In this document: piece after piece, positions 44,389-51,487 of the stretch | How the letters are laid out: each line of letters begins with the position of its first letter | Numbering within the stretch: position 1 is the first letter of the stretch | From: JBFFMO01 sp041390025 | GTDB lineage: Bacteria > Myxococcota_A > Bradymonadia > Bradymonadales > Bradymonadaceae | NCBI GenBank assembly: GCA_041390025.1 | Contig: JAWKQR010000025.1 | Location: 14,083-78,082 of the forward strand | Direction: 5' to 3' | DNA: 64,000 bases | Notes under the pieces: model-generated | What the model was told of the DNA's origin: nothing | The model's database searches: none | What the model saw: only the letters and a program-made list of their open reading frames with translations | Made by a program: the position numbers and the translations under genes

Positions 44389-45200
44389 GGTTCCACTCGC
44401 CAGTTAGGGGTTGTCCACCATTGACCGTCGCGCGCACGCACGATCGCCTGTTGGATCGGGATTCTTGGGTCGGAGAGCAGCTGTGGGTTGACGATCACTG
44501 CGGTGGCCAACGCATCCGCAAGCGTTGCATCCGAGGCGACAACCGTGGCTGTGTCGATGGTTTGAGCGCTTGACTGCCCGGTGTCTGGGTCGACGATGTG
44601 ATGGGTGCCACCTTCCCATCGTCGGCGCAGTGTCGAGGATGTCGCGACGCCCGCGTTCTTCAAGATCACTTCGCGCCCATCGCCCACACCGATGTTCCAG
44701 ACGCCATCGATCGCACGAATATCACCGCCACCATCGACCAAGACGCCGCCGCCTGACTCTTGACGCAGCCGCATCGCCACCGCGTCCACGGTCCATCCTT
44801 TGGCGATTCCGCCAAGATCCAAGGAACCCTCACCTTCGAGCTCGGTGATGTCGCCGGCTGTCTTGACCAGCAGGTTAGAGCGTCGTGACACTTGGCCACG
44901 ATTGAGCTCAGGGGCAAAGGTGCGGTCGTAACCGAGCGCGCTGAGCTCGTCGCCGAGCGTGGGGTCGAAGGCGCCGTTGGTCAGCGCGTGCAGCGCCATG
45001 GCCACCTCGACCAACTCGGTCAGCTGTGCGTCCTGAATCGCGCGTCGTCGGTTGAGTTCGCTCAGCGCAGAGTAGGGCGAGAATCGCGAGAACGACGCCT
45101 CGCACCGACGAACGAATTGTTCCGCGGCATCAAAATCCGCGGCCCTCTCGCTCATGAAGCACCATTGGGTGCCCATCGCATCAAACGCGTGCGTATTCAT
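44385..45200 (-). CDS. apbE: FAD:protein FMN transferase
   Basis: 271 residues. ApbE attaches FMN covalently to Thr/Ser of extracytosolic flavoproteins, with Mg2+. Motifs: FDAMGT at the start, DLGGIAKGWTVDAV (about residue 145), GGGDIRAIDG, HHIVDPDTGQS (about 210) and DATLADALATAV with Mg-binding Asp and Thr near the C-terminus. ATG 45200 overlaps the upstream small gene's stop (ATGA). It lacks the usual lipoprotein signal peptide, which is odd because its targets are normally outside the cytoplasm. No flavinylation target motif was found in the neighbours. Confidence 0.88.
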   Translation of the reverse strand: MNTHAFDAMGTQWCFMSERAADFDAAEQFVRRCEASFSRFSPYSALSELNRRRAIQDAQLTELVEVAMALHALTNGAFDPTLGDELSALGYDRTFAPELNRGQVSRRSNLLVKTAGDITELEGEGSLDLGGIAKGWTVDAVAMRLRQESGGGVLVDGGGDIRAIDGVWNIGVGDGREVILKNAGVATSSTLRRRWEGGTHHIVDPDTGQSSAQTIDTATVVASDATLADALATAVIVNPQLLSDPRIPIQQAIVRARDGQWWTTPNWRVEP

Positions 45201-45460
45201 GATGCGCGGGACCGTCTGACGACCACGATCCGGCGTTTTGCAGGCGCGCGCACCAAGCCCGCGACGGGCGGCTTCGCAACGAGCCGTGGGGCATTTGCCG
45301 CCACTGTCATCGTCGCCGGCGTCTTGGGCGCTCTCGGCGCAGGGATCGGGGGTTGGGTTGAGGCCGCCAACCAGTAGGCACATCCGAACGCGAACGCACA
45401 GGTCACGACGACCGAGACGTTTGCCAAGTGCCCACGCGTCTGACGTTTAGTCATCGTCAT
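45197..45460 (-). CDS. Small single-helix protein with basic tail
   Basis: 87 residues. One N-terminal membrane helix (VSVVVTCAFAFGCAYWLAA), then a Pro/Ala-rich stretch and a basic end (AKRRIVVVRRSRAS). ATG 45460 has an AGGAG site seven bases upstream and overlaps the end of the preceding acidic-tail gene by 14 bp. Its stop overlaps apbE. No family is recognised. The position in the redox module, and opposite charge to the neighbour, suggest the two proteins may pair in the membrane or periplasm. Confidence 0.6.
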   Translation of the reverse strand: MTMTKRQTRGHLANVSVVVTCAFAFGCAYWLAASTQPPIPAPRAPKTPATMTVAANAPRLVAKPPVAGLVRAPAKRRIVVVRRSRAS

Positions 45461-45740
45461 CGTCGTGCTCCTCACGTTCGTGTCGCTCGTGTCGTTCGTG
45501 ACCCTCACGCCGTGGCGAAGCCGTCTCGTAGACATACTCAACCTGGGGCTCTTCAACGACTTGCGGGGCGACGGGCGTGTCGATGCCCGCTGGTTCTGCG
45601 ACGGCAACGGTGGCGTCCACGGCGTTCGCCGCGGTATCCGTTGGTGCGGGCGTTGGTTGAGAAACCAAAACGACGGTGACCAGACAGGCTGCAACCGCAA
45701 GCCCGGCAATCGAATAAGCTACAGCGATGGATTTGTTCAT
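45447..45740 (-). CDS. Small membrane-anchored protein with His/Glu repeats and poly-Asp tail
   Basis: 97 residues from ATG 45740, preceded by AGGAGG. One membrane helix (VAYSIAGLAVAACLVTVVLV) is followed by an Ala/Pro/Val-rich segment and then HERHERHEREEHDDDDD at the C-terminus, a likely metal-binding tail facing the periplasm. It is the first gene of the redox module. A three-half-site direct-repeat box (45791-45818) lies 51 bp upstream. No family is recognised. Confidence 0.65.
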   Translation of the reverse strand: MNKSIAVAYSIAGLAVAACLVTVVLVSQPTPAPTDTAANAVDATVAVAEPAGIDTPVAPQVVEEPQVEYVYETASPRREGHERHERHEREEHDDDDD

Positions 45741-45790
45741 GTGTCCTCCTAAGTGACACATGAACGATAGACCCCCAGTGTTGGAGCAGC

Positions 45791-45818
45791 GTTAACCCTT
45801 GCTTAAATCTCACTTAAA
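45791..45818 (-). promoter_or_regulatory. Response-regulator box, TTTAAG-N5-TTTAAG-N5-GTTAAC
   Basis: On the minus strand, TTTAAG (45818-45813), TTTAAG (45807-45802) and GTTAAC (45796-45791) are spaced exactly 11 bp apart. Head-to-tail half-sites at 11-bp spacing are typical of OmpR/PhoB-family regulators; TTTAAG-N5-TTTAAG resembles the PmrA box. The site lies between the two-component genes and the redox module and probably controls the latter. Confidence 0.65.
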
Positions 45819-45860
45819 CAAGCGTGGGGTGGGGTGTGTGAATCCAAAGAATCGTCCGTC

Positions 45861-47183
45861 CTAGGCCGATGGGGCGGACATCATCGGGAGGCTGATGCGT
45901 GCACGCACGCCGCCCAAGGGTGATGCCTCCAACACACAATCGCCTCCATGACGTCGCGCAACCTCGCGGGCGATCGACAGACCCAGCCCTAGGCCGCTGC
46001 GGTCGCGTTCGCGCGCCGTGCCGCTCCTGACAAAGCGTCCAAACAGCTCAACACGTTCGGCCTCGGAAATCCCCGCGCCTGAGTCATCGACGATGAGGTC
46101 GACAAAATCTCCCCGTTGCTCGACATGCACCTCGACGTTGGCTCCCGGTGCGTGTCGCGCGGCGTTGCGCAGTAGGTTGCCGACCGCCGCTTCCATGAGT
46201 GGTCGGTTGATCTTGATCTCGGGGTCGTCCTCGATCACCACCGTGACGTCGTTTCCGCTCTCTCGAAGCGTGAGTTTTTCGTTGGCCAAGGCATGGGCGA
46301 CCACTTCGCCCGCGCGCATCAACGTGCGGTTGCGGGCGACCGCTCCCGCGTCAAGCTGTGTCAGCGCGGTCAGCCCATCGACCAATGCACGAAGGCGCAT
46401 GACCTCCTCGCGCGTGGACACAAGCGCGTCATGGTAGCGCTCCTTTTCGCGAGGGTTTCTGAGCACCACGTCCAGCTCACCCAACATGGACGTTACCGGC
46501 GTGCGAAGTTCGTGTGCGGCCTCAGCCGTGAAGCGGGTCTGCGACCGATACGCCAGTTCAAGCCGTTCCAAAAGTTCATTGACCGCCCGAATCAAAGGCT
46601 GGATCTCGGGCGGACCATCCTCGGTCAGTCGTTGGTCGTCGCCAAAACCAGCGACCGACTCCGCTTCTCGGCGTGCTTTCTCGATCAAAGCGAACGCCTG
46701 GCGCACGAGCCGCATCTGCAGCGAGCTTGCGAAGAAGGCGGCGAGCAGAGAAAGGACGCCGTAGATCGCGAGGAACGGCCCAACACTCTTGGCCACGCGC
46801 GCTTCCGGAGCCGCCGCGACGGCCACTTGTTTGACGTGTTCGTCTTCGATCTCAAACGGCAACAGCACCATGCGCGTACCCCGGTACGTGGTGGTGATGG
46901 GCTGTTCGGTGCGCACGGCACGCACAATGAGGTCGCGGGGAACCCGGGTGTCCTCCGTGTTCGCGATCCAGGCAGCGATGGGAGGCCGGCTGTGCTCGAC
47001 CTCGATCGATTGCGTCACATCAGGGTGGGCGCGCCCGTGGGCGGCGATCAGCAGGGCTTCGTCGAGCGCATGCACGTTTCGTGTATGAAGCAGAATCGCG
47101 GTGATGATGCCGATGACGAGCAACGTCGTGACCAATACCAACGTACTACCGGTCGCAATCTGCTGCGCAACCGAACGGGTCAT
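45861..47183 (-). CDS. Sensor histidine kinase
   Basis: 440 residues. Two membrane helices (about 15-33 and 140-160) frame a small periplasmic sensor. A HAMP-like linker, HisKA with AAHELRTP (His about 225) and HATPase with NLLRNAARHA, DDSGAGIS and GLGLSIAREVARRHGG follow. This is the CusS/PmrB-QseC type layout. It should phosphorylate the regulator encoded just upstream, whose stop overlaps its start by 4 bp. The signal is unknown; the adjacent metal- and redox-like genes suggest metal or redox stress. Confidence 0.9.
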   Translation of the reverse strand: MTRSVAQQIATGSTLVLVTTLLVIGIITAILLHTRNVHALDEALLIAAHGRAHPDVTQSIEVEHSRPPIAAWIANTEDTRVPRDLIVRAVRTEQPITTTYRGTRMVLLPFEIEDEHVKQVAVAAAPEARVAKSVGPFLAIYGVLSLLAAFFASSLQMRLVRQAFALIEKARREAESVAGFGDDQRLTEDGPPEIQPLIRAVNELLERLELAYRSQTRFTAEAAHELRTPVTSMLGELDVVLRNPREKERYHDALVSTREEVMRLRALVDGLTALTQLDAGAVARNRTLMRAGEVVAHALANEKLTLRESGNDVTVVIEDDPEIKINRPLMEAAVGNLLRNAARHAPGANVEVHVEQRGDFVDLIVDDSGAGISEAERVELFGRFVRSGTARERDRSGLGLGLSIAREVARRHGGDCVLEASPLGGVRARISLPMMSAPSA

Positions 47184-47851
47184 CGGGGTTGGTCCTCAAG
47201 CACGTAGCCGACGCCACGCACCGTGTGAATCAGCTTGTGCTCCTCGTCCTTGTCGATCTTCGCGCGCAGGTAGCTGACGTAGACGTCCACGACATTCGTG
47301 CGAGGGTCGTAGGCGATGTCCCACACAGCCTCAAGCAACCGCGTACGCGACAACACACGCCCGGTGTTCTCGGCCATGTAGCGCAACAGATCAAACTCTT
47401 GGGCCGTCAGCTGAATGTCCCGTCCGCCACGATTGACGCGGCGTTTGGGCACGTCGATCTCGAGGTCGCCCACCGTCAGCTTTTCGGTCCCGCCGCTGCG
47501 ACGTGACACCGCAGCGATGCGTGCGATGAGCTCGTCGAACTCGAACGGTTTGACCAGGTAGTCGTCCGCACCACCGTAAAGTCCCTCGACCTTCTCTTCG
47601 ATTTGGTCGCGCGCCGTGACACAGATGGCCGGCGTGTCGTTGCCGCCACGTCGCATCTCGCGCACTAGGGCAAGTCCGTCGCCGTCGGGCAGCATTCGGT
47701 CGACCAACAGCAAGTCAAAATCATTGACCGCGAGCGTGTCCCGGGCGCCTGCCAAGTCTGTGGACACCTCGACACGGTGGCCCTCTTCGGTGAGTCCTCG
47801 CTTCAGAAAACCCGCGATTTTTGTTTCGTCTTCGACAACAAGAATCCGCAT
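47180..47851 (-). CDS. OmpR/PhoB-family response regulator (CusR/PmrA-like)
   Basis: 223 residues. Receiver domain with the acidic pair in VEDE, phospho-accepting Asp in LLVDRMLPDGDG (about 51), Thr in ICVTAR (about 79) and Lys in YLVKPFEF (about 101). The C-terminal winged helix (about 125-220) has LTAQEFDLLRYM and VDVYVSYLRAKID. The start MRILVVEDETKIAGFLKRGL is typical of CusR/PmrA-like regulators, which bind direct repeats, in keeping with the box at 45791-45818. It is the first gene of the operon with the histidine kinase. Confidence 0.92.
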   Translation of the reverse strand: MRILVVEDETKIAGFLKRGLTEEGHRVEVSTDLAGARDTLAVNDFDLLLVDRMLPDGDGLALVREMRRGGNDTPAICVTARDQIEEKVEGLYGGADDYLVKPFEFDELIARIAAVSRRSGGTEKLTVGDLEIDVPKRRVNRGGRDIQLTAQEFDLLRYMAENTGRVLSRTRLLEAVWDIAYDPRTNVVDVYVSYLRAKIDKDEEHKLIHTVRGVGYVLEDQPR

Positions 47852-47929
47852 ATCAACCTCCAGCCGCGCAAAACTGCAGAAGTTGTCAGCGCGGTCTTCG
47901 TCATCAATGATAACATCCTCAAGACCGTC

Positions 47930-48562
47930 ATGAAGCCGAGTTCGCGATTGTTAGAAGATTCCAACATTCCCGCCCAACACACGCCGCAAAATCTGCAGCG
48001 GCGCCGCGCCCTGATTCGCGTCGCGTCGTTGGCATTGATGTTGGTCGTCGCGTGGTCGGTCGCTTGGTATTTTGACCTGCAAGACCACCTGACCACCGAG
48101 TCCATTCGTGGATTCATGGCCGATGCGGGTTGGTGGGGCATCGCGCTCTACGTCGTCGCGTTTGTGGTCGGCAACCTGTTTCACGTTCCGAGCAACGCGT
48201 TCCTCGCGGCGGCTGTACTCTCGTACGGCTTTTTTCCGGGTTACCCGTTGGCGTATGCCTCGAACGTGCTGTCGTTGGTTGTCAGTTTTGTCTTTGTCCG
48301 GACCGTTGGAGGGCGCGCGCTGACGGCCGTAGAGCGTCCGTGGGTGCGTTGGGCGCTGAACCGTATCGACGACCACCCAATTTCGAGCGTCGCGCTCCTG
48401 AGGCTCACCATGGCCGGCGCGCCGTGGCTGAACTATCTGTTGGCGATGTCGAGTGTGCGACTCAGGGATTATGCGATTGGCAGCGCCATTGGCCTCGCGC
48501 CGCACCTCGCGGTGATCGCGGGACTGGTCGCCTTCGCGGTCGACCAAACCACCAAAACCTAG
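47930..48562 (+). CDS. TVP38/DedA-like (SNARE-associated) membrane protein
   Basis: 210 residues, about five hydrophobic segments. The central FHVPSNAFLAAAVLSYGFFPGYPLAY-type region (about residues 75-105) and a GAPWLNYLLAMSSVRLRDY stretch match the TVP38/TMEM64 (PF09335) family of inner-membrane proteins, which include lipid scramblase-like members. ATG 47930 replaces a longer frame that would overlap the response-regulator gene. It is divergent from that gene across about 80 bp, and its stop overlaps the stop of the convergent lipoprotein gene by 4 bp. Confidence 0.8.
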   Translation: MKPSSRLLEDSNIPAQHTPQNLQRRRALIRVASLALMLVVAWSVAWYFDLQDHLTTESIRGFMADAGWWGIALYVVAFVVGNLFHVPSNAFLAAAVLSYGFFPGYPLAYASNVLSLVVSFVFVRTVGGRALTAVERPWVRWALNRIDDHPISSVALLRLTMAGAPWLNYLLAMSSVRLRDYAIGSAIGLAPHLAVIAGLVAFAVDQTTKT

Positions 48563-49029
48563 AGTGGCAAACAGTCGTCGAGGGGGAACGTCGCGTCGGA
48601 ATCGCCGACGGCCTCTTTGTTGAGCTTGTTGGTCTTACCGATTTCGGGCGACGCCATCTCTGCGTCGAGCAGTTCTACCCGGTTTTCGTCGCCACGCTGC
48701 CGTACCCGAACGTAATACGACGCCTTCTCTTGCGCCACGAACGCGACACAGCGGGGCTGGCCCGAGGCGGCGTCGGTAAAGACGCGCACGGGCCCCGCAG
48801 GCACGAGGTAGGGGTAGTAGGTGTTCTCGAGCAAAATGATTTTGTCGTCCGCGTCCGGCGTTTCGGGCGTCTTATCCACGTAAGCGGCCTGGCCCGTGCC
48901 CAATTCATCGTTGGCGTAGACGTAGATCATCGACATGCCCATCGGCACTTTCGACTTCTCAAACGTCGCGCCTTTCAAAAGTGCACAGCCCCCAAGCAGG
49001 GCCACAGCGATCACAAGCCAACGTGTCAT
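48559..49029 (-). CDS. Small lipoprotein, DUF2846-like
   Basis: 156 residues with a lipoprotein signal (VALLGGC, Cys15). The body (MIYVYANDELGTG, then LENTYYPYLVPAGPVRVF) follows the DUF2846 pattern of a short beta-sandwich that recurs in outer-membrane lipoproteins. Its start overlaps the stop of the DUF1971 gene by 4 bp, giving a short operon. Role unknown. Confidence 0.68.
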   Translation of the reverse strand: MTRWLVIAVALLGGCALLKGATFEKSKVPMGMSMIYVYANDELGTGQAAYVDKTPETPDADDKIILLENTYYPYLVPAGPVRVFTDAASGQPRCVAFVAQEKASYYVRVRQRGDENRVELLDAEMASPEIGKTNKLNKEAVGDSDATFPLDDCLPL

Positions 49030-49319
49030 TCTTCAAACTCCGTCGAGGAGGCATCGCGAAAGAACTCGATGTAGAACTTCACGGGGCCCAAGGTTTCGAT
49101 GTGATGGGGAACTTCGGGTTCGACCAAACCCGGATTGGACCGCGACAAAATCTCTGGGGCCGCTCCTTCGACCTGAAACTGCAGCTCGCCCTCAAGGATT
49201 CGGATCAGCGCCCACACGCCACCTTTGGTGGTGTGTGTGTTCTTGAGTCCGCTTGGAACGGTATCTTCGGTGAACGTGTCCGTACGTTTGTACGACACCA
49301 ACGTGCTAGGCCATGACAT
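49026..49319 (-). CDS. DUF1971 cupin-like protein
   Basis: 97 residues, a single small cupin. The pattern TKGGVWALIRILEGELQF, then EPEVPHHIETLGPVKFYIEFFR, matches DUF1971, found fused or adjacent to TehB-like tellurite-resistance proteins; the role of the domain alone is unclear. Cytosolic, no signal peptide. Coupled to the downstream lipoprotein gene. It lies 43 bp after the glyoxalase gene and may share its transcript. Confidence 0.8.
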   Translation of the reverse strand: MSWPSTLVSYKRTDTFTEDTVPSGLKNTHTTKGGVWALIRILEGELQFQVEGAAPEILSRSNPGLVEPEVPHHIETLGPVKFYIEFFRDASSTEFEE

Positions 49320-49362
49320 TCTTACCTCCCTCGTCGCCCAGAATATCGGCGCGGAACACCAT

Positions 49363-49782
49363 TCACCAAGTGCCCGTGTTTGGCATCGAGGCCCACGGCT
49401 CTTGGGCAGGCAGACGGTCGCCCCGCTGCAGCAGCTCGATCGAGATGTTATCCGGTGTTTTCAAAAATGCCATGTACCCGTCGCGGGGCGGGCGGTTGAT
49501 CACGACTCCTGCGTCCATCGCACGTTGGCAGGTCGCGTAGATGTCGTCGACTTCGAACGCCAAATGCCCAAAGTTTCGGGCGTTGCCGTAATCCTCGGGA
49601 TCCCAGTTGTAGGTCAGTTCCAGATACGCCGCGTCGTCGTCAGGTGCCGCGAGAAACACCAGCGTGAAACGTCCCGTTTCGCTCTCGCGTCGGCGGACTT
49701 CACGCATCCCAAAAAGCGACGAGAAGAACTCAAGCGTGCGGTCCAAATCGGACACACGAATCATGCTGTGTAGGTATCGCAT
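49363..49782 (-). CDS. gloA: Lactoylglutathione lyase (glyoxalase I)
   Basis: 139 residues, vicinal-oxygen-chelate fold in two beta-alpha modules. Metal-binding residues are seen at His5 (YLHSMIRV), Glu in YLELTYN (about 58), His in GHLAFEVDD (about 76) and Glu in SIELLQRG (about 124), the GloA set. It converts the methylglyoxal-glutathione adduct to lactoylglutathione. ATG 49782 is chosen for a GGAGG site five bases away. The C-terminal QEPWASMPNTGTW tail is short and unusual. It is 42 bp downstream of the small HTH-like gene and may belong to the same transcript. Confidence 0.88.
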   Translation of the reverse strand: MRYLHSMIRVSDLDRTLEFFSSLFGMREVRRRESETGRFTLVFLAAPDDDAAYLELTYNWDPEDYGNARNFGHLAFEVDDIYATCQRAMDAGVVINRPPRDGYMAFLKTPDNISIELLQRGDRLPAQEPWASMPNTGTW

Positions 49783-49824
49783 CGGCACCTCCTGCGCGGA
49801 GAATGCTCAAAACACCGGGGAAGT

Positions 49825-50028
49825 TCAATCACGAGTTCGATTTCGCCACCAACGCACAATCGACGAGCCCGAGAACAGCGGCTCGTGCGATTGCGGATCC
49901 ACGGCACGAATCCGCCCTTCTTTCGCAGCGGTGCGAAGCTCATTCAGGGGGATGTTCCACTGTTCCGAGGCTTCCTCCAGCGAGTAGTGCAGCTTCAGCG
50001 TCTCGACGTCGTCGCGATCTTGAGTCAT
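49825..50028 (-). CDS. Small HTH-like protein coupled to gvpF/L genes
   Basis: 67 residues. The segment YSLEEASEQWNIPLNELRTAAKEGRIRAVD has the length and pattern of a MerR/excisionase-like winged helix, followed by EPLFSGSSIVRWWRNR. The ATG at 50028 overlaps the stop of the GvpF/L gene by 4 bp, so its translation depends on the operon. It could be a regulator or an adaptor of the GvpF/L-Cdc48 system. No closer family is recognised. Confidence 0.6.
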   Translation of the reverse strand: MTQDRDDVETLKLHYSLEEASEQWNIPLNELRTAAKEGRIRAVDPQSHEPLFSGSSIVRWWRNRTRD

Positions 50029-50705
50029 GGGTCCTCCGATTGAACAAAACTGTAAGGGGGCCACGGTCCGGACACGGTGGCATCTGGCGGTGCTGCTTGG
50101 GCGATCACGGCGAGAAATCTGTCGACGTTCTCGCGCCGCACGAGGTAGGACAACGAAACGGTTGGTGCCGCGAACATGGCGCGGGTGGAGGTCTCCACAT
50201 GCACCTCCGAGATCACATCGCCAAGCGCATCTTGCAGCGATGTTTGAATCGACCGCGCGCGTTGGTCGCGATCGAGTTCGGCTTGGTAGTGACGCAAACG
50301 TTGCTTGAGGAAGTCCCGCCCCGTCGTCGCGGGCGGATCGTTGGCCGCCGGTTGGGTCGCCTTCACCGTATCTGCCACAGGTACGCGGATTCCCATCTCA
50401 ACGTGGCCGCTTAATCGCTCAAGTTGTGCGTCAAACCATGGTTTGCGCGCGGTAAGCAATGCGGTCACAGATTCTTCTGCGTGCGCGACCGTTCCAAATC
50501 GAAACGGCAGGATGTCGATCGCCTCAAAAAGATCGCGCACCATTTTTTCGTAGCGGATCAACAGTTCACGGCTTGGTTTCTGTATGTGTTCGAGTGGCAC
50601 TCGCCACAACAACGCGTGGAGACCCTCGCCCGAGACCACCCGAACCTCGGGCGTGGACGGCGGCGCGTCGCGGCAAATGCCTAGAATAGCGAGCACATCG
50701 GTCAT
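50025..50705 (-). CDS. GvpF/GvpL-family protein
   Basis: 226 residues. The GvpL/GvpF family pattern is visible: VSGEGLHALLWRVPLEHI, FEAIDILPFRFGTVAHAEESV (the ILPFRFG/TVF core, about residues 60-80) and the C-terminal VSLSYLVRRENVDRFLAVI followed by SGPWPPYSF, the conserved GPWPPYSF end. In gas-vesicle-forming organisms GvpF and GvpL are accessory or minor structural proteins that contact GvpA. Its ATG overlaps the stop of the paralogue upstream. No gvpA, J, K or N is in the window. Confidence 0.85.
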   Translation of the reverse strand: MTDVLAILGICRDAPPSTPEVRVVSGEGLHALLWRVPLEHIQKPSRELLIRYEKMVRDLFEAIDILPFRFGTVAHAEESVTALLTARKPWFDAQLERLSGHVEMGIRVPVADTVKATQPAANDPPATTGRDFLKQRLRHYQAELDRDQRARSIQTSLQDALGDVISEVHVETSTRAMFAAPTVSLSYLVRRENVDRFLAVIAQAAPPDATVSGPWPPYSFVQSEDP

Positions 50706-51487
50706 TCTGCGGCGTGGTTTGTGTCAAGGTTGGGTCGGAAACTGTACGCCGGCCAAGGCCCCGAGGGCAGAAGCTCAAGCCCTTTGGCTCGATTTGGCAT
50801 GCCTAGGGTGCTCACGGCTCGCTGAAAGCTCTCGCTCAGCGAATCCTCAACCAAAAAGGCCCAGTGGAAGACGACGTCACCCGTCGCGTTTCGATTGTGC
50901 GCAGTTAGGATCCGGGCGTCGGCGGATAGCGCGGCGAGTTGCTCAAAGATGGGCGGTATCACGGAATCAAGCCAAGGCTCGACCTCAAGATGAATGTCGC
51001 GCTCTTGGCGCTTGCGGGCGAGGTAGGACGCACCCGAGAAGTCCATGGGTTGGTTACCAAGCAACGCAGATGCAGCGGCCTTGCGATCGAGCACACCTTT
51101 AACTCCCCATTCTCTGCGGCCGGACACGTTGTGCAGGAAGGCTTCAATCTGAGCTTCTTGCGCGAGGAGCTGCAGTTCGCATTGTTTCAGATTGGAAAAC
51201 AGCGTCGCGAACGGCAGGGGAAACACGGGCGATGAGTCCATCGAGCGTTCAATGATCTCCTCGTGGTGACAAGCCCTAGGGCCAATCCACGCGAGCTCGT
51301 TCATGTTCTTGGTCGCCGCGTCACCCGTCCAGCCCTCGACGTCGATGTGTTGGAAAACTGCGAAGAGGTTTCCCACAGGAGCGCACAGCACTGTGTGATT
51401 ACCGTCGATGCCTACGGAGTGGATCTCGATGGGCGATTGGGTCAGGCAGTAAACGTAGACCGGCATATCTGAATCAGGGGATTCCAT
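50702..51487 (-). CDS. GvpF/GvpL-family protein, paralogue
   Basis: 261 residues. Begins MPVYVYCLTQ after seven residues (the usual GvpF/L first strand), has a core of VFPLPFATLFSN (about residue 88) and ends SGPWPAYSFRPN, the family's C-terminal signature. ATG 51487 is supported by a GGAG site within the end of the upstream ATPase gene, overlapping it by 14 bp; an ATG 21 bases further in is possible. Together with the next gene it forms a pair of GvpF/L proteins encoded beside a Cdc48-like ATPase. Confidence 0.85.
   Translation of the reverse strand: MESPDSDMPVYVYCLTQSPIEIHSVGIDGNHTVLCAPVGNLFAVFQHIDVEGWTGDAATKNMNELAWIGPRACHHEEIIERSMDSSPVFPLPFATLFSNLKQCELQLLAQEAQIEAFLHNVSGRREWGVKGVLDRKAAASALLGNQPMDFSGASYLARKRQERDIHLEVEPWLDSVIPPIFEQLAALSADARILTAHNRNATGDVVFHWAFLVEDSLSESFQRAVSTLGMPNRAKGLELLPSGPWPAYSFRPNLDTNHAAE

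Noticed and set aside
43735..45740. A flavinylated target protein encoded in the redox module
   Set aside because: None of the module proteins shows an S/T-G-A-S/T type acceptor motif in a suitable FMN-binding domain; only a weak NSGAR occurs in the cytochrome tail.
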